Assembly (NCBI RefSeq): GCF_009735685.1 | Contig: NZ_WHPN01000255.1 | Coordinates: forward strand, 1-54,234 | Direction of reading: 5' to 3' | Origin: Streptomyces lycii | Lineage (GTDB): Bacteria; Actinomycetota; Actinomycetes; Streptomycetales; Streptomycetaceae | DNA length: 54,234 bases | Shown: positions 8,330 to 16,996 of the stretch, one piece after another | How the letters are laid out: every line of letters begins with the position of its first letter | How positions within the stretch are numbered: position 1 is the stretch's first letter | The notes under the pieces: generated by a model | What the model saw: only the letters and a program-made list of their open reading frames with translations | What the model was told of the DNA's origin: nothing | Database searches by the model: none | Translations under genes and position numbers: made by a program

Positions 8330-8912
8330 CCCCGGCGCGGGCCGTCACCGCGTCGGCCTGTCGGCGAGGGCCGGTCCCCGCGGGCGGCCCGCCCCAGCGG
8401 CGGCCCGTTCTCGCTTCTGTCCGGCCCGGCTTCGGTCCGGCCCGGCTTCGGTCCGGTCGCATTTCTGTCCGGCCCCGCTTCGACCCGCCCCGCTTCGGAG
8501 TCCCCGCGTCGGTCCGCCGTCGTCCGAATCCGTCCGGCGGACCGCAGCAGCGTCGCCGCTTCGGTCGGCGTCCGAGACCGTCCGGCGGCTGCACCCCTCC
8601 GGCATCCGCCTCCGACCGGCATCCGCGCCCGACCGGCGTCTGCACCTGTCCGGCGTCTGCGGCCTTCCGGGAGCCGAGCCGGCCCGTACGGCACCGATGC
8701 CCGTACGGCACTGAACCCGTACGGCACCGACGCCCCTACGGCACCGGACCCGGTCGGCATCCGAACCCGTACGGCACCGGAGTCCGGCCCGCGTCCGAAC
8801 CCGTACAGCCTCCGAGCCCGTACGGCCTCCGAAGACGTACGGCCCCCGAGGGCGGGAGCTGCCGAAGAACGTGTCGCGCCCCGGTGACGCCGCGCGGCCG
8901 CGGTCACCCGCG
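8330..8912. repeat. Non-coding spacer with GTACGGC-type and TCCGGCCC-type direct repeats
   Basis: No gene is supported between the terminator and the GntR stop. The sequence is built from irregular direct repeats. Near 8420-8480 there are several copies of a CCGGCCCGGCTTCGGT-like unit. From about 8690 to 8845 a CCGTACGGCACCGA-like motif recurs eight or more times with variable 3' halves. The spacing is irregular, so this is not a clean tandem array. All frames across it look like low-complexity shadow. Confidence 0.55.
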
Positions 8913-9959
8913 TCAGCGGCCGCCGCCTCCCGACAGGTGCCGGCGTGCCAGGCGTTCGACCGCCGCGGTGTCCCGCGCGGCCAGCGCGTCCAGCAGTTGG
9001 TTGTGCTCGGCGGCCTCCGCGAGCAGGTCCCTGGTCCGCCCGCCCGCCGGGATCTCGCCCGCCCCGCCCCCGCACGGCCCCTGCATCCGCCGGTGCAGCG
9101 CGTCCCCCACCAGCGCCAGCTGCCGGTTGCCGGACAGCGTCAGCAGCGCCTGGTGGAACGCCCGGTCCGCCTCGGCGTAACCCGCCCGGTCGCCCCGGGC
9201 CGCCGCCGCGACCGTGGCCGCGGCGTACGGGCGCAGCTCGTCCCACTGCTCGGGCTGCCCGCCCTGCGCCAGCCGGAGCAGCACGGGGATCTCCAGCAGC
9301 GCCCTGACCTCGGCCAGTTCGGCGAGGTCGCGCGCGCTGCGCCGGGCGACCCGGAAGCCCCGGTTCGGCACCGTCTCGACGGCACCCTCGGACGCCAGTT
9401 GCTGCATCGCCTCCCGTACGGGCGTCGGGGACACCCCGAAGCGCTCGGCGAGCGCGGGCGCGGAATAGACCTCGCCGGGCGCCAGCTCGCCGTCCGCCAG
9501 CGCGGTCCGCAGCGCGTCGAGGATCTGGGCCCGTACGGAGTGGCGGCGCGGCATCCGGCGGGGCGCCGCCGGGCCGGGCCCGTCGTACGGTCCCGGCTCG
9601 GGATGCGGCCGCCCGGCGGGGAAGGACTCGGCGGCCGGGACACCCTGCCGGGGCACGCCGGGCCAGGGCCGCGCCCCGTCCGGCCCGGCCTCCCCCGTGT
9701 GCCCGGTCACGGGCCCGGCCGTGGAGCCGGTGCCGCTCCGGGCCCCCTCGGTGGGAAGTCCCGCGGCGGTGAGCCCGGCAGCGCGAAGTCCGGCAGTGGG
9801 AAGCCCGGCGGCGGAGGGCCCGCCGGGGGAAAGCCCGGCGGTGGAAGCACGGGCGGAGCCCTCTCCCGTGACGGTCCCGGCGGAGGGCCCGGCGGAGATC
9901 CCGGGCCCGGGCAGCGCCGGGTCCCGCTCCGCGCTCCTCGCCTGCCGCGTCCGGTCCAT
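8913..9959 (-). CDS. GntR-family regulator (FadR/FCD type) with a long disordered N-terminus
   Basis: This 348-aa regulator has a winged helix at about residues 136-205 (SVRAQILDALRTALADGELA, then AERFGVSPTPVREAMQQLAS) and a C-terminal FCD ligand-binding domain containing LLEIPVLLRLA, ADRAFHQALL and the terminal ARRHLSGGGGR. FCD regulators are normally about 220-240 aa. The extra 135 residues are Gly/Ala/Pro-rich with repeated AAGLP and TAGL units and look disordered. ATG at 9959 has an excellent ribosome site, AGGAGGAAC, 5 bases upstream, so the extension is really translated. It is divergent from the FhuF-like gene. Ligand and targets are unknown. Confidence 0.85.
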   Translation of the reverse strand: MDRTRQARSAERDPALPGPGISAGPSAGTVTGEGSARASTAGLSPGGPSAAGLPTAGLRAAGLTAAGLPTEGARSGTGSTAGPVTGHTGEAGPDGARPWPGVPRQGVPAAESFPAGRPHPEPGPYDGPGPAAPRRMPRRHSVRAQILDALRTALADGELAPGEVYSAPALAERFGVSPTPVREAMQQLASEGAVETVPNRGFRVARRSARDLAELAEVRALLEIPVLLRLAQGGQPEQWDELRPYAAATVAAAARGDRAGYAEADRAFHQALLTLSGNRQLALVGDALHRRMQGPCGGGAGEIPAGGRTRDLLAEAAEHNQLLDALAARDTAAVERLARRHLSGGGGR

Positions 9960-10033
9960 AGTCCGTTCCTCCTGTTTCGTCCTGCTGCACGATAGGCGGA
10001 CGGGGTCGCCGTGCAAACACCGGAGGGACGGGG

Positions 10034-10052
10034 TAAGGTAAGGCTTACCTGC
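10034..10052 (+). promoter_or_regulatory. Iron box (DmdR/IdeR-type operator)
   Basis: TAAGGTAAGGCTTACCTGC at 10034-10052 matches the actinobacterial iron-box consensus TTAGGTTAGGCTCACCTAA at 14 of 19 positions, including the central palindrome. It lies just upstream of the FhuF-like gene. DmdR/IdeR repressors with Fe(II) bind such sites, so the gene should be induced in iron starvation. Confidence 0.8.
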
Positions 10053-10081
10053 AAATGATCGCGCGAATCGGTGGTCCCTGC

Positions 10082-10915
10082 ATGTCCCTGGCACCGGCCG
10101 CCCCGGCCCCTGCGCTCTCCCCGCTCGCCGGGGCGTACAACCGCCTGACCAGTGTGTTCCCCAGCCTCCAGATCCTGGAGGAGGCCCCCCGCTCCGGCGG
10201 TGGCTGGGTGACCGCGAGCGAGCTGGCGGCCGGCGGTCCCGCGCTGGAGGAATTCATCTCCTGGGACGACGCCCAGGTCCTGCGGGACTACGGGCAGCGG
10301 GCCCGCCCCGACGTCGTCGCCAGCTTCGCGCTGCACCGCTACGCCTGGCCGGCCTGCCTGCTGATCACCCTCCCCTGGTTCCTGCTGCGCCGGGTGCCCC
10401 GGATGCCGGTGGAGGCCGTCTCGTTCCAGCGCACCCTCGGCCGGATGACGGCACTGCCCGGCGACTTCGCCTGCCTCCCCGACGACCCGGCCGCCGGTCT
10501 GCCCGAAGCGCGCGTCGTCCCGGACGAGGAGGCCCTGCGGGGCGAGGTGCGGGACGCCGTCGCCGAACACCTCGGGCCGGTGCTGGACGGCTTCCGGCCG
10601 AAGATGCGCCGCGGGCCGCGCGCGATGTGGGGCATGGCGACCGACGAGATCGTCGAGAGCCTCTGGTACGTCGGCCATCTCCTCGGCGAGGAGAAGCGGG
10701 CCGTGACCGAGCTGGAGGCGCTGCTTCCGGGGACCACGAAGCCGTACGTCGGCGGCCCCTCGTTCCGGGAGCTGACCGGGCCGAAGGGCGAGCCGCTGCC
10801 GACCCGCGACCGGGCCAGCTGCTGCCTCTTCTACACGCTGCGCCCCGAGGACACCTGCGTGACCTGCCCCCGGACCTGCGACGCGGAGCGCGTCGAACGG
10901 CTCGCGAACGCCTGA
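10082..10915 (+). CDS. FhuF-like (2Fe-2S) ferric siderophore reductase
   Basis: This 277-aa protein ends with Cys247-Cys248-x10-Cys259-x2-Cys262 (ASCCLFYTL and DTCVTC), the diagnostic FhuF C-terminal [2Fe-2S] motif. The N-terminal three quarters match the poorly conserved FhuF/IucA-like helical region. Proteins of this class reduce iron from imported ferric siderophores in the cytoplasm. I prefer ATG at 10082 (MSLAPAAP), with GGTGG at 10070-10074 as ribosome site, over ATG at 10055, which lies three bases from the iron box. The iron box strongly supports an iron-related role. No siderophore transport or biosynthesis gene is adjacent. Confidence 0.85.
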   Translation: MSLAPAAPAPALSPLAGAYNRLTSVFPSLQILEEAPRSGGGWVTASELAAGGPALEEFISWDDAQVLRDYGQRARPDVVASFALHRYAWPACLLITLPWFLLRRVPRMPVEAVSFQRTLGRMTALPGDFACLPDDPAAGLPEARVVPDEEALRGEVRDAVAEHLGPVLDGFRPKMRRGPRAMWGMATDEIVESLWYVGHLLGEEKRAVTELEALLPGTTKPYVGGPSFRELTGPKGEPLPTRDRASCCLFYTLRPEDTCVTCPRTCDAERVERLANA

Positions 10916-11136
10916 CCGTCCCGGCCCCGCCCACACCTCTTCGGCAGACCGCGCCCGATCCCGGTCCGGACTCGGCCCGAACACAACTCGACCGTTCCGC
11001 GATCAAGTTCGACTCCTCAAGCACCTATTCGCGTGCACCTCGCGTCCATTGCGGCCCTCTTGCCGCGAAACCTCCTGGCGCCACAGGCCGTTCGGCCAAG
11101 ATGTCGCGGGCAGGACGGCCCGCGGAACGGCACGGG

Positions 11137-11156
11137 CTCGACGGAAGCGAGTCGAG
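11137..11156 (+). promoter_or_regulatory. Hairpin overlapping the ribosome site of the DUF2637 gene
   Basis: CTCGAC at 11137-11142 pairs with GTCGAG at 11151-11156. The right arm runs into GAGGGA (11155-11160), the likely ribosome site for the ATG at 11167. Folding would partly hide the site. Only six base pairs are involved, so a regulatory role is speculative. Confidence 0.3.
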
Positions 11157-11166
11157 GGACAACCGG

Positions 11167-12291
11167 ATGAGACTGACGGACATAGCGCTGAACTGGGTGC
11201 TGCCGGGTGCGGTACTGCTCGCCGGCATCGCGGTGGCGGCGGTGGTCCACGCCCGCGGCCGGAAGGACCGGTCCGGGGACGAGGGCGGACTCGGCGATTC
11301 CTGGGAGCGGATGGAGGAGCGCCGCCGGCGCAAGGAAGCCGTCTACGGCACCGCTTCGTACGTGCTGCTGTTCTGCTGCGCCGCGGTCGCCGCCGCGCTC
11401 TCCTTCCACGGTCTGGTCGGTTTCGGACGCCAGAACCTCAATCTCTCCGGCGGCTGGGAGTATCTGGTCCCGTTCGGGCTCGACGGCGCGGCGATGTTCT
11501 GCTCGGTCCTGGCGGTGCGCGAGGCCAGCCACGGTGACGCGGCCCTCGGCTCCCGGCTGCTCGTCTGGACGTTCGCGGGGGCGGCCGCCTGGTTCAACTG
11601 GGTGCACGCCCCGCGCGGGCTCGAACACGCGGGCGCCCCGCAGTTCTTCGCCGGGATGTCCCTGTCGGCCGCGGTGCTCTTCGACCGGGCGCTCAAGCAG
11701 ACCCGCCGGGCGGCGCTGCGCGAGCAGGGGCTGGTGCCGCGCCCGCTGCCGCAGATCCGTATCGTCCGGTGGCTGCGGGCGCCCCGCGAGACCTTCGGCG
11801 CCTGGTCGCTGATGCTGCTGGAGGGCGTACGGACGCTGGACGAGGCCGTCGAGGAGGTCCGCGAGGACCGGCGGGAGAAGCTCCGGGCGCGGCAGACCCG
11901 GCGGGACGAGGAAAAGCGCGAGCGGGCCCGGATCAAGGCCTTCAACCGGCAGCACAGCATTCTGCGCCGCTCCCGCGGCGGCCGTCAGGTCCAGCTGCCG
12001 GGGCTGCCGCAGGGTTCGGCGGCCGGGCAGGCCGGCGCGGAGTCGGCCATAGCGGAGCAACGGCCGGCTGCGGCACTCCCGCCCTCCCCCGCGGAACCGG
12101 CGGGCACGGCCCCGGGTGAGACCGCCGGGCCGGTGCTCCAGGCCGTACCCCCGGGCCGGGGAACGGACCGGGGCCGCCGGGAGGCGGCGCCGCGCACCGT
12201 CGACCTCACCGCCGAGGACGACACCCTGACGGTCCCGCGGCTGGACTCGCTGGAACGCAAGCTCAAGGAGATGGAGCAGCAGTTCGGCTGA
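11167..12291 (+). CDS. DUF2637-family membrane protein
   Basis: This 374-aa protein opens with a membrane helix (ALNWVLPGAVLLAGIAVAAV). A short charged segment (WERMEERRRRKE) follows, then about four more helices around VLLFCCAAVAAALSFHGL, LVPFGLDGAAMFCSVLAV, WTFAGAAAWFNW and FFAGMSLSAAVLFD. The pattern through residue 200 matches DUF2637 proteins, common on Streptomyces chromosomes and plasmids and related to Spd plasmid-spread proteins. The C-terminal half is cytoplasmic. It starts with a charged helical stretch (VEEVREDRREKLRARQTRRD) and ends with a short coiled-coil-like LDSLERKLKEMEQQFG. Biochemical function is unknown. Confidence 0.8.
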   Translation: MRLTDIALNWVLPGAVLLAGIAVAAVVHARGRKDRSGDEGGLGDSWERMEERRRRKEAVYGTASYVLLFCCAAVAAALSFHGLVGFGRQNLNLSGGWEYLVPFGLDGAAMFCSVLAVREASHGDAALGSRLLVWTFAGAAAWFNWVHAPRGLEHAGAPQFFAGMSLSAAVLFDRALKQTRRAALREQGLVPRPLPQIRIVRWLRAPRETFGAWSLMLLEGVRTLDEAVEEVREDRREKLRARQTRRDEEKRERARIKAFNRQHSILRRSRGGRQVQLPGLPQGSAAGQAGAESAIAEQRPAAALPPSPAEPAGTAPGETAGPVLQAVPPGRGTDRGRREAAPRTVDLTAEDDTLTVPRLDSLERKLKEMEQQFG

Positions 12292-12783
12292 CCGGTCAGC
12301 CGCTCGTGACACTGCCCGTGACACCGTCCGTGACACCGTCCGTGACACCGTCCGTGACACGGCCAGTGACGGCGACGGTGACGGACCGGTGACGGTGACG
12401 GGCCGGTGACGGTGACGGGCCGGTGACACGGTGCTGCCGGCGGCACCGGCGGGCGTCCGCCGGCCGGGCAAGTCGATGCCCGGCACCGCCGGGAGTACGG
12501 TGCCGGGCATTCAGGGGAGGACGTGCGGGCGGTGGACACCGCGGCGCAACCGTCACTGCACACTGCCTTCCCGGGCGAATGTCATTCGATATCCCCGTGG
12601 GCCGGGTACCACTCGAACGGCGCAGCCCCGACCCACCGCCCACGCACACCGCGCACCCGCCGTGCGCGGTGTGCGTGGCGTATGCCGCCTGCGTGCCGAA
12701 CACGGCCTGCGTGGTGTGCGCGGCCTGCATGGCGTACACGGCCCGCGTGCCGGACACGGTGTGCGCCGGTGGCGGATGCCGCG
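12292..12783. repeat. Convergent spacer with 12-bp and 17-bp GTGAC tandem arrays
   Basis: This lies between the stops of the DUF2637 gene and poxB. Five 12-bp units CGTGACACCGTC (some variant) start at 12305, 12317, 12329, 12341 and 12353. They run into about three copies of a 17-bp GGTGACGGTGACGGGCC unit ending near 12430. Further on, 12660-12770 has short irregular GCGTG/CGGCC repeats. No gene is supported; frames through it are low complexity. Confidence 0.7.
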
Positions 12784-14526
12784 TCAGGGCCTCGGGATGT
12801 TCCGCAGGTTGGAGCGCGCCATCTGCACCATGCGGCCGACCCCGCCGTCCAGCACGATCTTGCTCGCGGAGGTGGCGAAGCCCGTCACCATCTCCGCGCT
12901 GATCTTCGGCGGCATCGACAGGGCGTTCGCGTCGGTCACCACGTCCACCAGCGCCGGCCCGTCGTGCTTGAACGCGTCCCGCAGCGCCCCGCGCAGTTGC
13001 TTGGGCTTCTCCACCCGCACGCCGTGTGCCCCGGCGGCGCGCGCGATCGCCGCGTAGTCGGTCTCGTTGTTCGCCGTCCCGTACGACGGCATGCCCGCGA
13101 CCAGCATCTCCAGCTCGACCATGCTGAGCGAGGAGTTGTTGAAGACCACCACCTTCACCGGCAGGTCGTACTTCACCAGGGTGAGGAAGTCCCCCATCAG
13201 CATGGAGAAGCCGCCGTCGCCGGACATCGAGATCACCTGGCGGCCGCGGTCGGTGAACTGGGCACCGATCGCCTGCGGCAAGGCGTTGGCCATGGATCCA
13301 TGGGTGAACGAGCCGATGATGCGGCGGCGGCCGTTCGGGGTGATGTAGCGGGCGGCCCACACGTTGTTCATGCCCGTGTCGACCGTGAAGACCGCGTCGT
13401 CCGTCGCCTCGTCGTCCAGCACCGAGGCGACGTACTCCGGATGGATTGGGATGTGCTTGTCGACCTTGCGGGTGTAGGCCTTGACCACGCCCTCCAGGGC
13501 GTCGGCGTGCTTCTTCAGCATCCGGTCGAGGAACTTGCGGTCGTTCTTGACGCGCACCTCGGGGATCAGGCAGCGCAGCGTCTCGCGGACGTCGCCCCAG
13601 ACGGCGAGGTCCAGCTTGGAACGCCGGCCCAGATGCTCGGGCCGTACGTCCACCTGGACGATCTTCTTGTCGCTCGGCAGGAACGCCTGGTACGGGAAGT
13701 CGGTGCCGAGCAGGAGCAGCAGATCGCACTCGTTGGTGGCCTCGTACGCGGCGCCGTAGCCGAGCAGACCGCTCATGCCGACGTCGTACGGGTTGTCGAA
13801 CTGGATCCACTCCTTGCCCCGCAGGGCGTGCCCCACGGGTGCCTTCACCCGCTCCGCGAACTGCATCACCTCCGCGTGCGCGCCGGACGCGCCGCTGCCG
13901 CAGAAGAGGGTGACCGTCCGGGCCTCGTCCACCATCCGGGCGAGCCGCTCGACCTCCTCGTCGCCCGGCCGCACCGTCGGCCGGCTGGTGACGATGGCGT
14001 GCTCGAACGCGCGCTCGGGCGCCGGTTCGGCGGCGATGTCGCCCGGCAGCGACACGACGCCGACACCGCCCCGGCCGACCGCGTGCTGCACGGCGGTCTG
14101 CACGACCCGCGGCATCTGCTTCGGCGTCGAGATCAGTTCGCTGTAGTGGCTGCACTCCTGGAACAGCCGGTCCGGATGCGTCTCCTGGAAGAAGCCCGAG
14201 CCGATCTCGGCGCTCGGGATCTGCGAGGCGAGGGCCAGCACGGGGGCCATCGAACGGTGCGCGTCGTACAGGCCGTTGATCAGGTGGACGTTGCCCGGGC
14301 CGCACGAACCGGCGCAGGCCCCGAGCCGCCCGGTGATCTGTGCCTCGGCTCCCGCGGCGAACGCCGCCGTCTCCTCGTGCCGTACGTGCACCCAATCGAT
14401 GGCCGGGTTGCGCCGAACGGCGTCCACGACCGGGTTGAGGCTGTCACCGACGACCCCGTACAGCCGCTGCACCCCGGCGCGCACCAGGATGTCCACGAAC
14501 TGCTCGGCCACGTTCTGCTTCGCCAT
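12784..14526 (-). CDS. poxB: Thiamine-diphosphate pyruvate dehydrogenase (quinone) / pyruvate oxidase, PoxB-like
   Basis: This 580-aa protein has the three-domain ThDP-enzyme layout. The N-terminal PYR domain includes VGDSLNPVVDAV and the conserved Glu of RHEETAAFAAGAEAQITG. The central FAD/nucleotide-binding domain has GSGASGAHAEVMQFAERVKA. The C-terminal PP domain has GDGGFSMLMGDFLTLV ending in VVFNNSSL, the ThDP/Mg motif. Length and HHxxPK-like elements fit PoxB: pyruvate is decarboxylated to acetate and CO2, with electrons passed to FAD and quinone at the membrane. Acetolactate synthase-like paralogues are an alternative, but DRLFQECSHYSELISTPKQM is typical of PoxB. It follows the PP2C-like gene by 75 bp. 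Confidence 0.85.
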   Translation of the reverse strand: MAKQNVAEQFVDILVRAGVQRLYGVVGDSLNPVVDAVRRNPAIDWVHVRHEETAAFAAGAEAQITGRLGACAGSCGPGNVHLINGLYDAHRSMAPVLALASQIPSAEIGSGFFQETHPDRLFQECSHYSELISTPKQMPRVVQTAVQHAVGRGGVGVVSLPGDIAAEPAPERAFEHAIVTSRPTVRPGDEEVERLARMVDEARTVTLFCGSGASGAHAEVMQFAERVKAPVGHALRGKEWIQFDNPYDVGMSGLLGYGAAYEATNECDLLLLLGTDFPYQAFLPSDKKIVQVDVRPEHLGRRSKLDLAVWGDVRETLRCLIPEVRVKNDRKFLDRMLKKHADALEGVVKAYTRKVDKHIPIHPEYVASVLDDEATDDAVFTVDTGMNNVWAARYITPNGRRRIIGSFTHGSMANALPQAIGAQFTDRGRQVISMSGDGGFSMLMGDFLTLVKYDLPVKVVVFNNSSLSMVELEMLVAGMPSYGTANNETDYAAIARAAGAHGVRVEKPKQLRGALRDAFKHDGPALVDVVTDANALSMPPKISAEMVTGFATSASKIVLDGGVGRMVQMARSNLRNIPRP

Positions 14527-14601
14527 CGCGCCTGTCCTTCGCAGCGGGAGAGGTTCGGGGTATACGGCTACCCCGGCTCCATCAACCCATGGACGGCGCG
14601 G

Positions 14602-16839
14602 TTACGCCTCCCAGACGGCGGCGGCCGTACGGTCGTCGGCGTACCCCTTGACCCGGACCTGGACATCCGCCAGGAACGCCGCCAGGCCCGGCGGCGCGGG
14701 CCGGGACCAGCGGCCGGCGAGCAGAGCGGCCAGCTCCGGTTCATCCCGGAACGGCTCGGCCAGCCCCGGGCTGCACAGCAGCAGGACATCCCCCGGACGG
14801 GCCACCGAGGCCCGGAACAGGAACGGGTCCACGGACCCTTCCCCTCCGGCCGGCCCACCGGGTGCCGGACGGGCCACGGAAACGCGCGGATCGGCCGGGG
14901 TTCCCGGTCCGGGCCCGGCGGCCGGGGCACCGGAACCGCCGTCCGGCCGGTACGGGGCGGCCGGGTCGCCGGCTTCGTCCCGGCGCTGCCGGGCCGCCGG
15001 GTCACCGGAGCCGTCCGGCCGGTGCGGGGCGGCCGGGTCGCCCGGCGGCCACGGGCCGGGCGGTGCGGGCGCGTTCCCCGGGCTCCGCGGCCCGGGAAGC
15101 CCGCCGAAACCGACGACCGGGCCCCCGGTGGCCGTGCCGGGGTCCGGCGGCGAGGGCTCGATGTCCTGCCACACCCCGTCGCGCAGCCGGAACAGCCCGC
15201 CCTCGCCGACGCCGAAGAACACCCGGGTGCGGCACGCGGGATCGGCGGGCAGCAGCAGGCAGCGCAGCCGCGCGGTGTACGAGGCGGGGTCGAGGCCCTG
15301 GTCGACGGCGCGGCCGCGCAGCCTGCCGTAGGCGCGGCCCGTCAGCCGGTGCAGCCCGGACTTGAGTTCGCCGCGCCGGCCTGCGCCGATGTCCTCGGAC
15401 AGCCGGGCATGGCTGTCGCCGACGGCGCGGCCGACCCAGTGGCAGAGGTCCGCGGCGGCGCGGTGCGTCCCGTCGGCCGCCCGTGAACCGGTGGCGACTC
15501 CGATCAGCAGCAGGGCCCGGTCGCCGCTGCCGAACCGCGCCGTGAGCAGCACGTCGCGCCGTGGCTCGCCCCGGTAGCGCGGGGAGTCACCGCGGACGGA
15601 GGCGGCCCGGAGGGTGGCGCTGCCGTACCGCGCGCCGTCGAGAGCGGTGTCCGGCACCAGGTCGTCGAGGTGCTCGGGGTCGGCGGCGGGCAGCGCGGTG
15701 GGCTCGGGGTCGTAGGTGGGAGGTCCGTCACCGACGTGGACGGCGAGGGGGCGGTCGGGTGCGGATTCGGGTCGAGGTGGGGACTGCGGTTCGGGTGAGG
15801 ATTGGGATTCGGGTGAGGATTCGGGTCCGGGTGGGGACTGGGATTGGGATGCGGGGTCGATTCCGGACGCGGACGCGGACGCGGATGCCGGTGGGGGTGG
15901 GGGTTCCGGTGCGGATGAGGGTTCCGGTGCGAAGGCGGTGGGTTCGAAGGCGCCGGCCGAGGCGGATGCGGGCGGGGGTGAGGGCTCCGGTGCGGGTGGT
16001 GGCTCCGGCGTGAGGGCACGGAATCCGGGGGCCGGGGGTTCGGGGATCGAAGGTTCGGGGGGCGGGGTTGTGGGTTCGGGGGCGGCGGCGAGACCGGGTG
16101 AGGCCGGGGCCGCCGGAGTCCTCGGAGCCGGCGGCGCCGGCGGCTCGGTACGGCTCGGCGGTACGAGGCCGTCGTCGGCGTCCAGCGGGGGTTCCCACGG
16201 AGCCCGGGGCGGAGTCATGGACGACGGCGAGGCGGGCCGGGGCACCTCGGGGCCCAGCTGCCGCGGCGCCCGGGAGGTGACCGGGCCGCGGGAGGTGACC
16301 GGTGCCCGCTCCGGGCCCGGGGGTTCGGCGGGCCAGATGCGTTCGGACGCCCGTGGGGGTGGCGGCTGCCGGTGAGGCTGGACCTGCCCCACCACCGGGG
16401 AACGGTCGGCCGCCGGAGACCGACCCGCCGCCGGGGCACGGTCCGGCGGAGCTTGCCCTGCTGCCCGGGCCCGGTCCTCCGCCGGGGCCCGCTCCTCCGC
16501 CGAGGGGCGGCTCTCCGCCGGAGGCTGCCCCTCCGCGGAAGGCCATGCCACGGCTGGAGGCCGCCCGGCCGCCGGACCCAGTCCCTCGGCAGAAGGCCGC
16601 CCGGCCGCCGGAGGCTGCCCCTCCGCAGAAGGCCGCCCGGCCGCCGGAGGCTGCCCGGCCGACGCCGGTGCGGGGCGGTTCGCCGCCGGGGGTTGGCCGA
16701 CCGTGCGGGCGGCCGAGTCGAACCGGTCGTCCAGGGAGTCGCCCGCGCGGGCGGGCGGCCCGGTGTCCGGTGCCGTCTCGTCGTACAACTGGCGCCACCA
16801 GTCGTCCTCTTCGCCGGGCCGCTCACCCTGCTGACTCAT
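14602..16839 (-). CDS. Proline-rich protein with a degenerate PP2C-type phosphatase domain
   Basis: This 745-aa protein has a short conserved N-terminus (MSQQGERPGEEDDWWRQLYD). Then comes a long disordered Pro/Ala/Ser/Glu-rich region (about residues 40-400) with repeated PPAAGRPSAEG units. A PP2C-like domain starts near SVRGDSPRYRGEPRRDVLLT. The usual metal-binding DG of the phosphatase core is not evident: the matching stretch reads ALLLIGVATGSRAADGTHRA. Late motifs remain (GVWQDIEPSPPD; GDVLLLCSPGLAEPF). It may be a pseudophosphatase. A Gly/Pro/Asp-rich insert interrupts the C-terminal part at about residues 580-670. ATG at 16839 starts the conserved DDWWRQLYDE segment. Confidence 0.65.
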   Translation of the reverse strand: MSQQGERPGEEDDWWRQLYDETAPDTGPPARAGDSLDDRFDSAARTVGQPPAANRPAPASAGQPPAAGRPSAEGQPPAAGRPSAEGLGPAAGRPPAVAWPSAEGQPPAESRPSAEERAPAEDRARAAGQAPPDRAPAAGRSPAADRSPVVGQVQPHRQPPPPRASERIWPAEPPGPERAPVTSRGPVTSRAPRQLGPEVPRPASPSSMTPPRAPWEPPLDADDGLVPPSRTEPPAPPAPRTPAAPASPGLAAAPEPTTPPPEPSIPEPPAPGFRALTPEPPPAPEPSPPPASASAGAFEPTAFAPEPSSAPEPPPPPASASASASGIDPASQSQSPPGPESSPESQSSPEPQSPPRPESAPDRPLAVHVGDGPPTYDPEPTALPAADPEHLDDLVPDTALDGARYGSATLRAASVRGDSPRYRGEPRRDVLLTARFGSGDRALLLIGVATGSRAADGTHRAAADLCHWVGRAVGDSHARLSEDIGAGRRGELKSGLHRLTGRAYGRLRGRAVDQGLDPASYTARLRCLLLPADPACRTRVFFGVGEGGLFRLRDGVWQDIEPSPPDPGTATGGPVVGFGGLPGPRSPGNAPAPPGPWPPGDPAAPHRPDGSGDPAARQRRDEAGDPAAPYRPDGGSGAPAAGPGPGTPADPRVSVARPAPGGPAGGEGSVDPFLFRASVARPGDVLLLCSPGLAEPFRDEPELAALLAGRWSRPAPPGLAAFLADVQVRVKGYADDRTAAAVWEA

Positions 16840-16996
16840 GCCCTCATTGTCCACTTCGCGGCCGCTCGGGGAAGGCCGCACGCCGAAGACCCGTCAACTC
16901 GGCCACGACGGCGCACCCGTGGTGGCGCCGTGGCCGGAGTCCCGGTCATGATGTCCGGCGACGAGGGTTTGGGGGTCCGGGCGGGGAGAGGGAAGC

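Noticed and set aside
8345..8605. Short minus-strand frames in the 8.3-8.9 kb spacer
   Set aside because: All consist of repeated RSGAGQKR-type shadow sequence from direct repeats; no ribosome site or family match.
12523..15486. Very long open frame (about 990 codons) on the plus strand
   Set aside because: It runs antisense to poxB and the PP2C-like gene, has no family match and reads as Arg/His/Val/Gly-rich shadow sequence typical of high-GC DNA.
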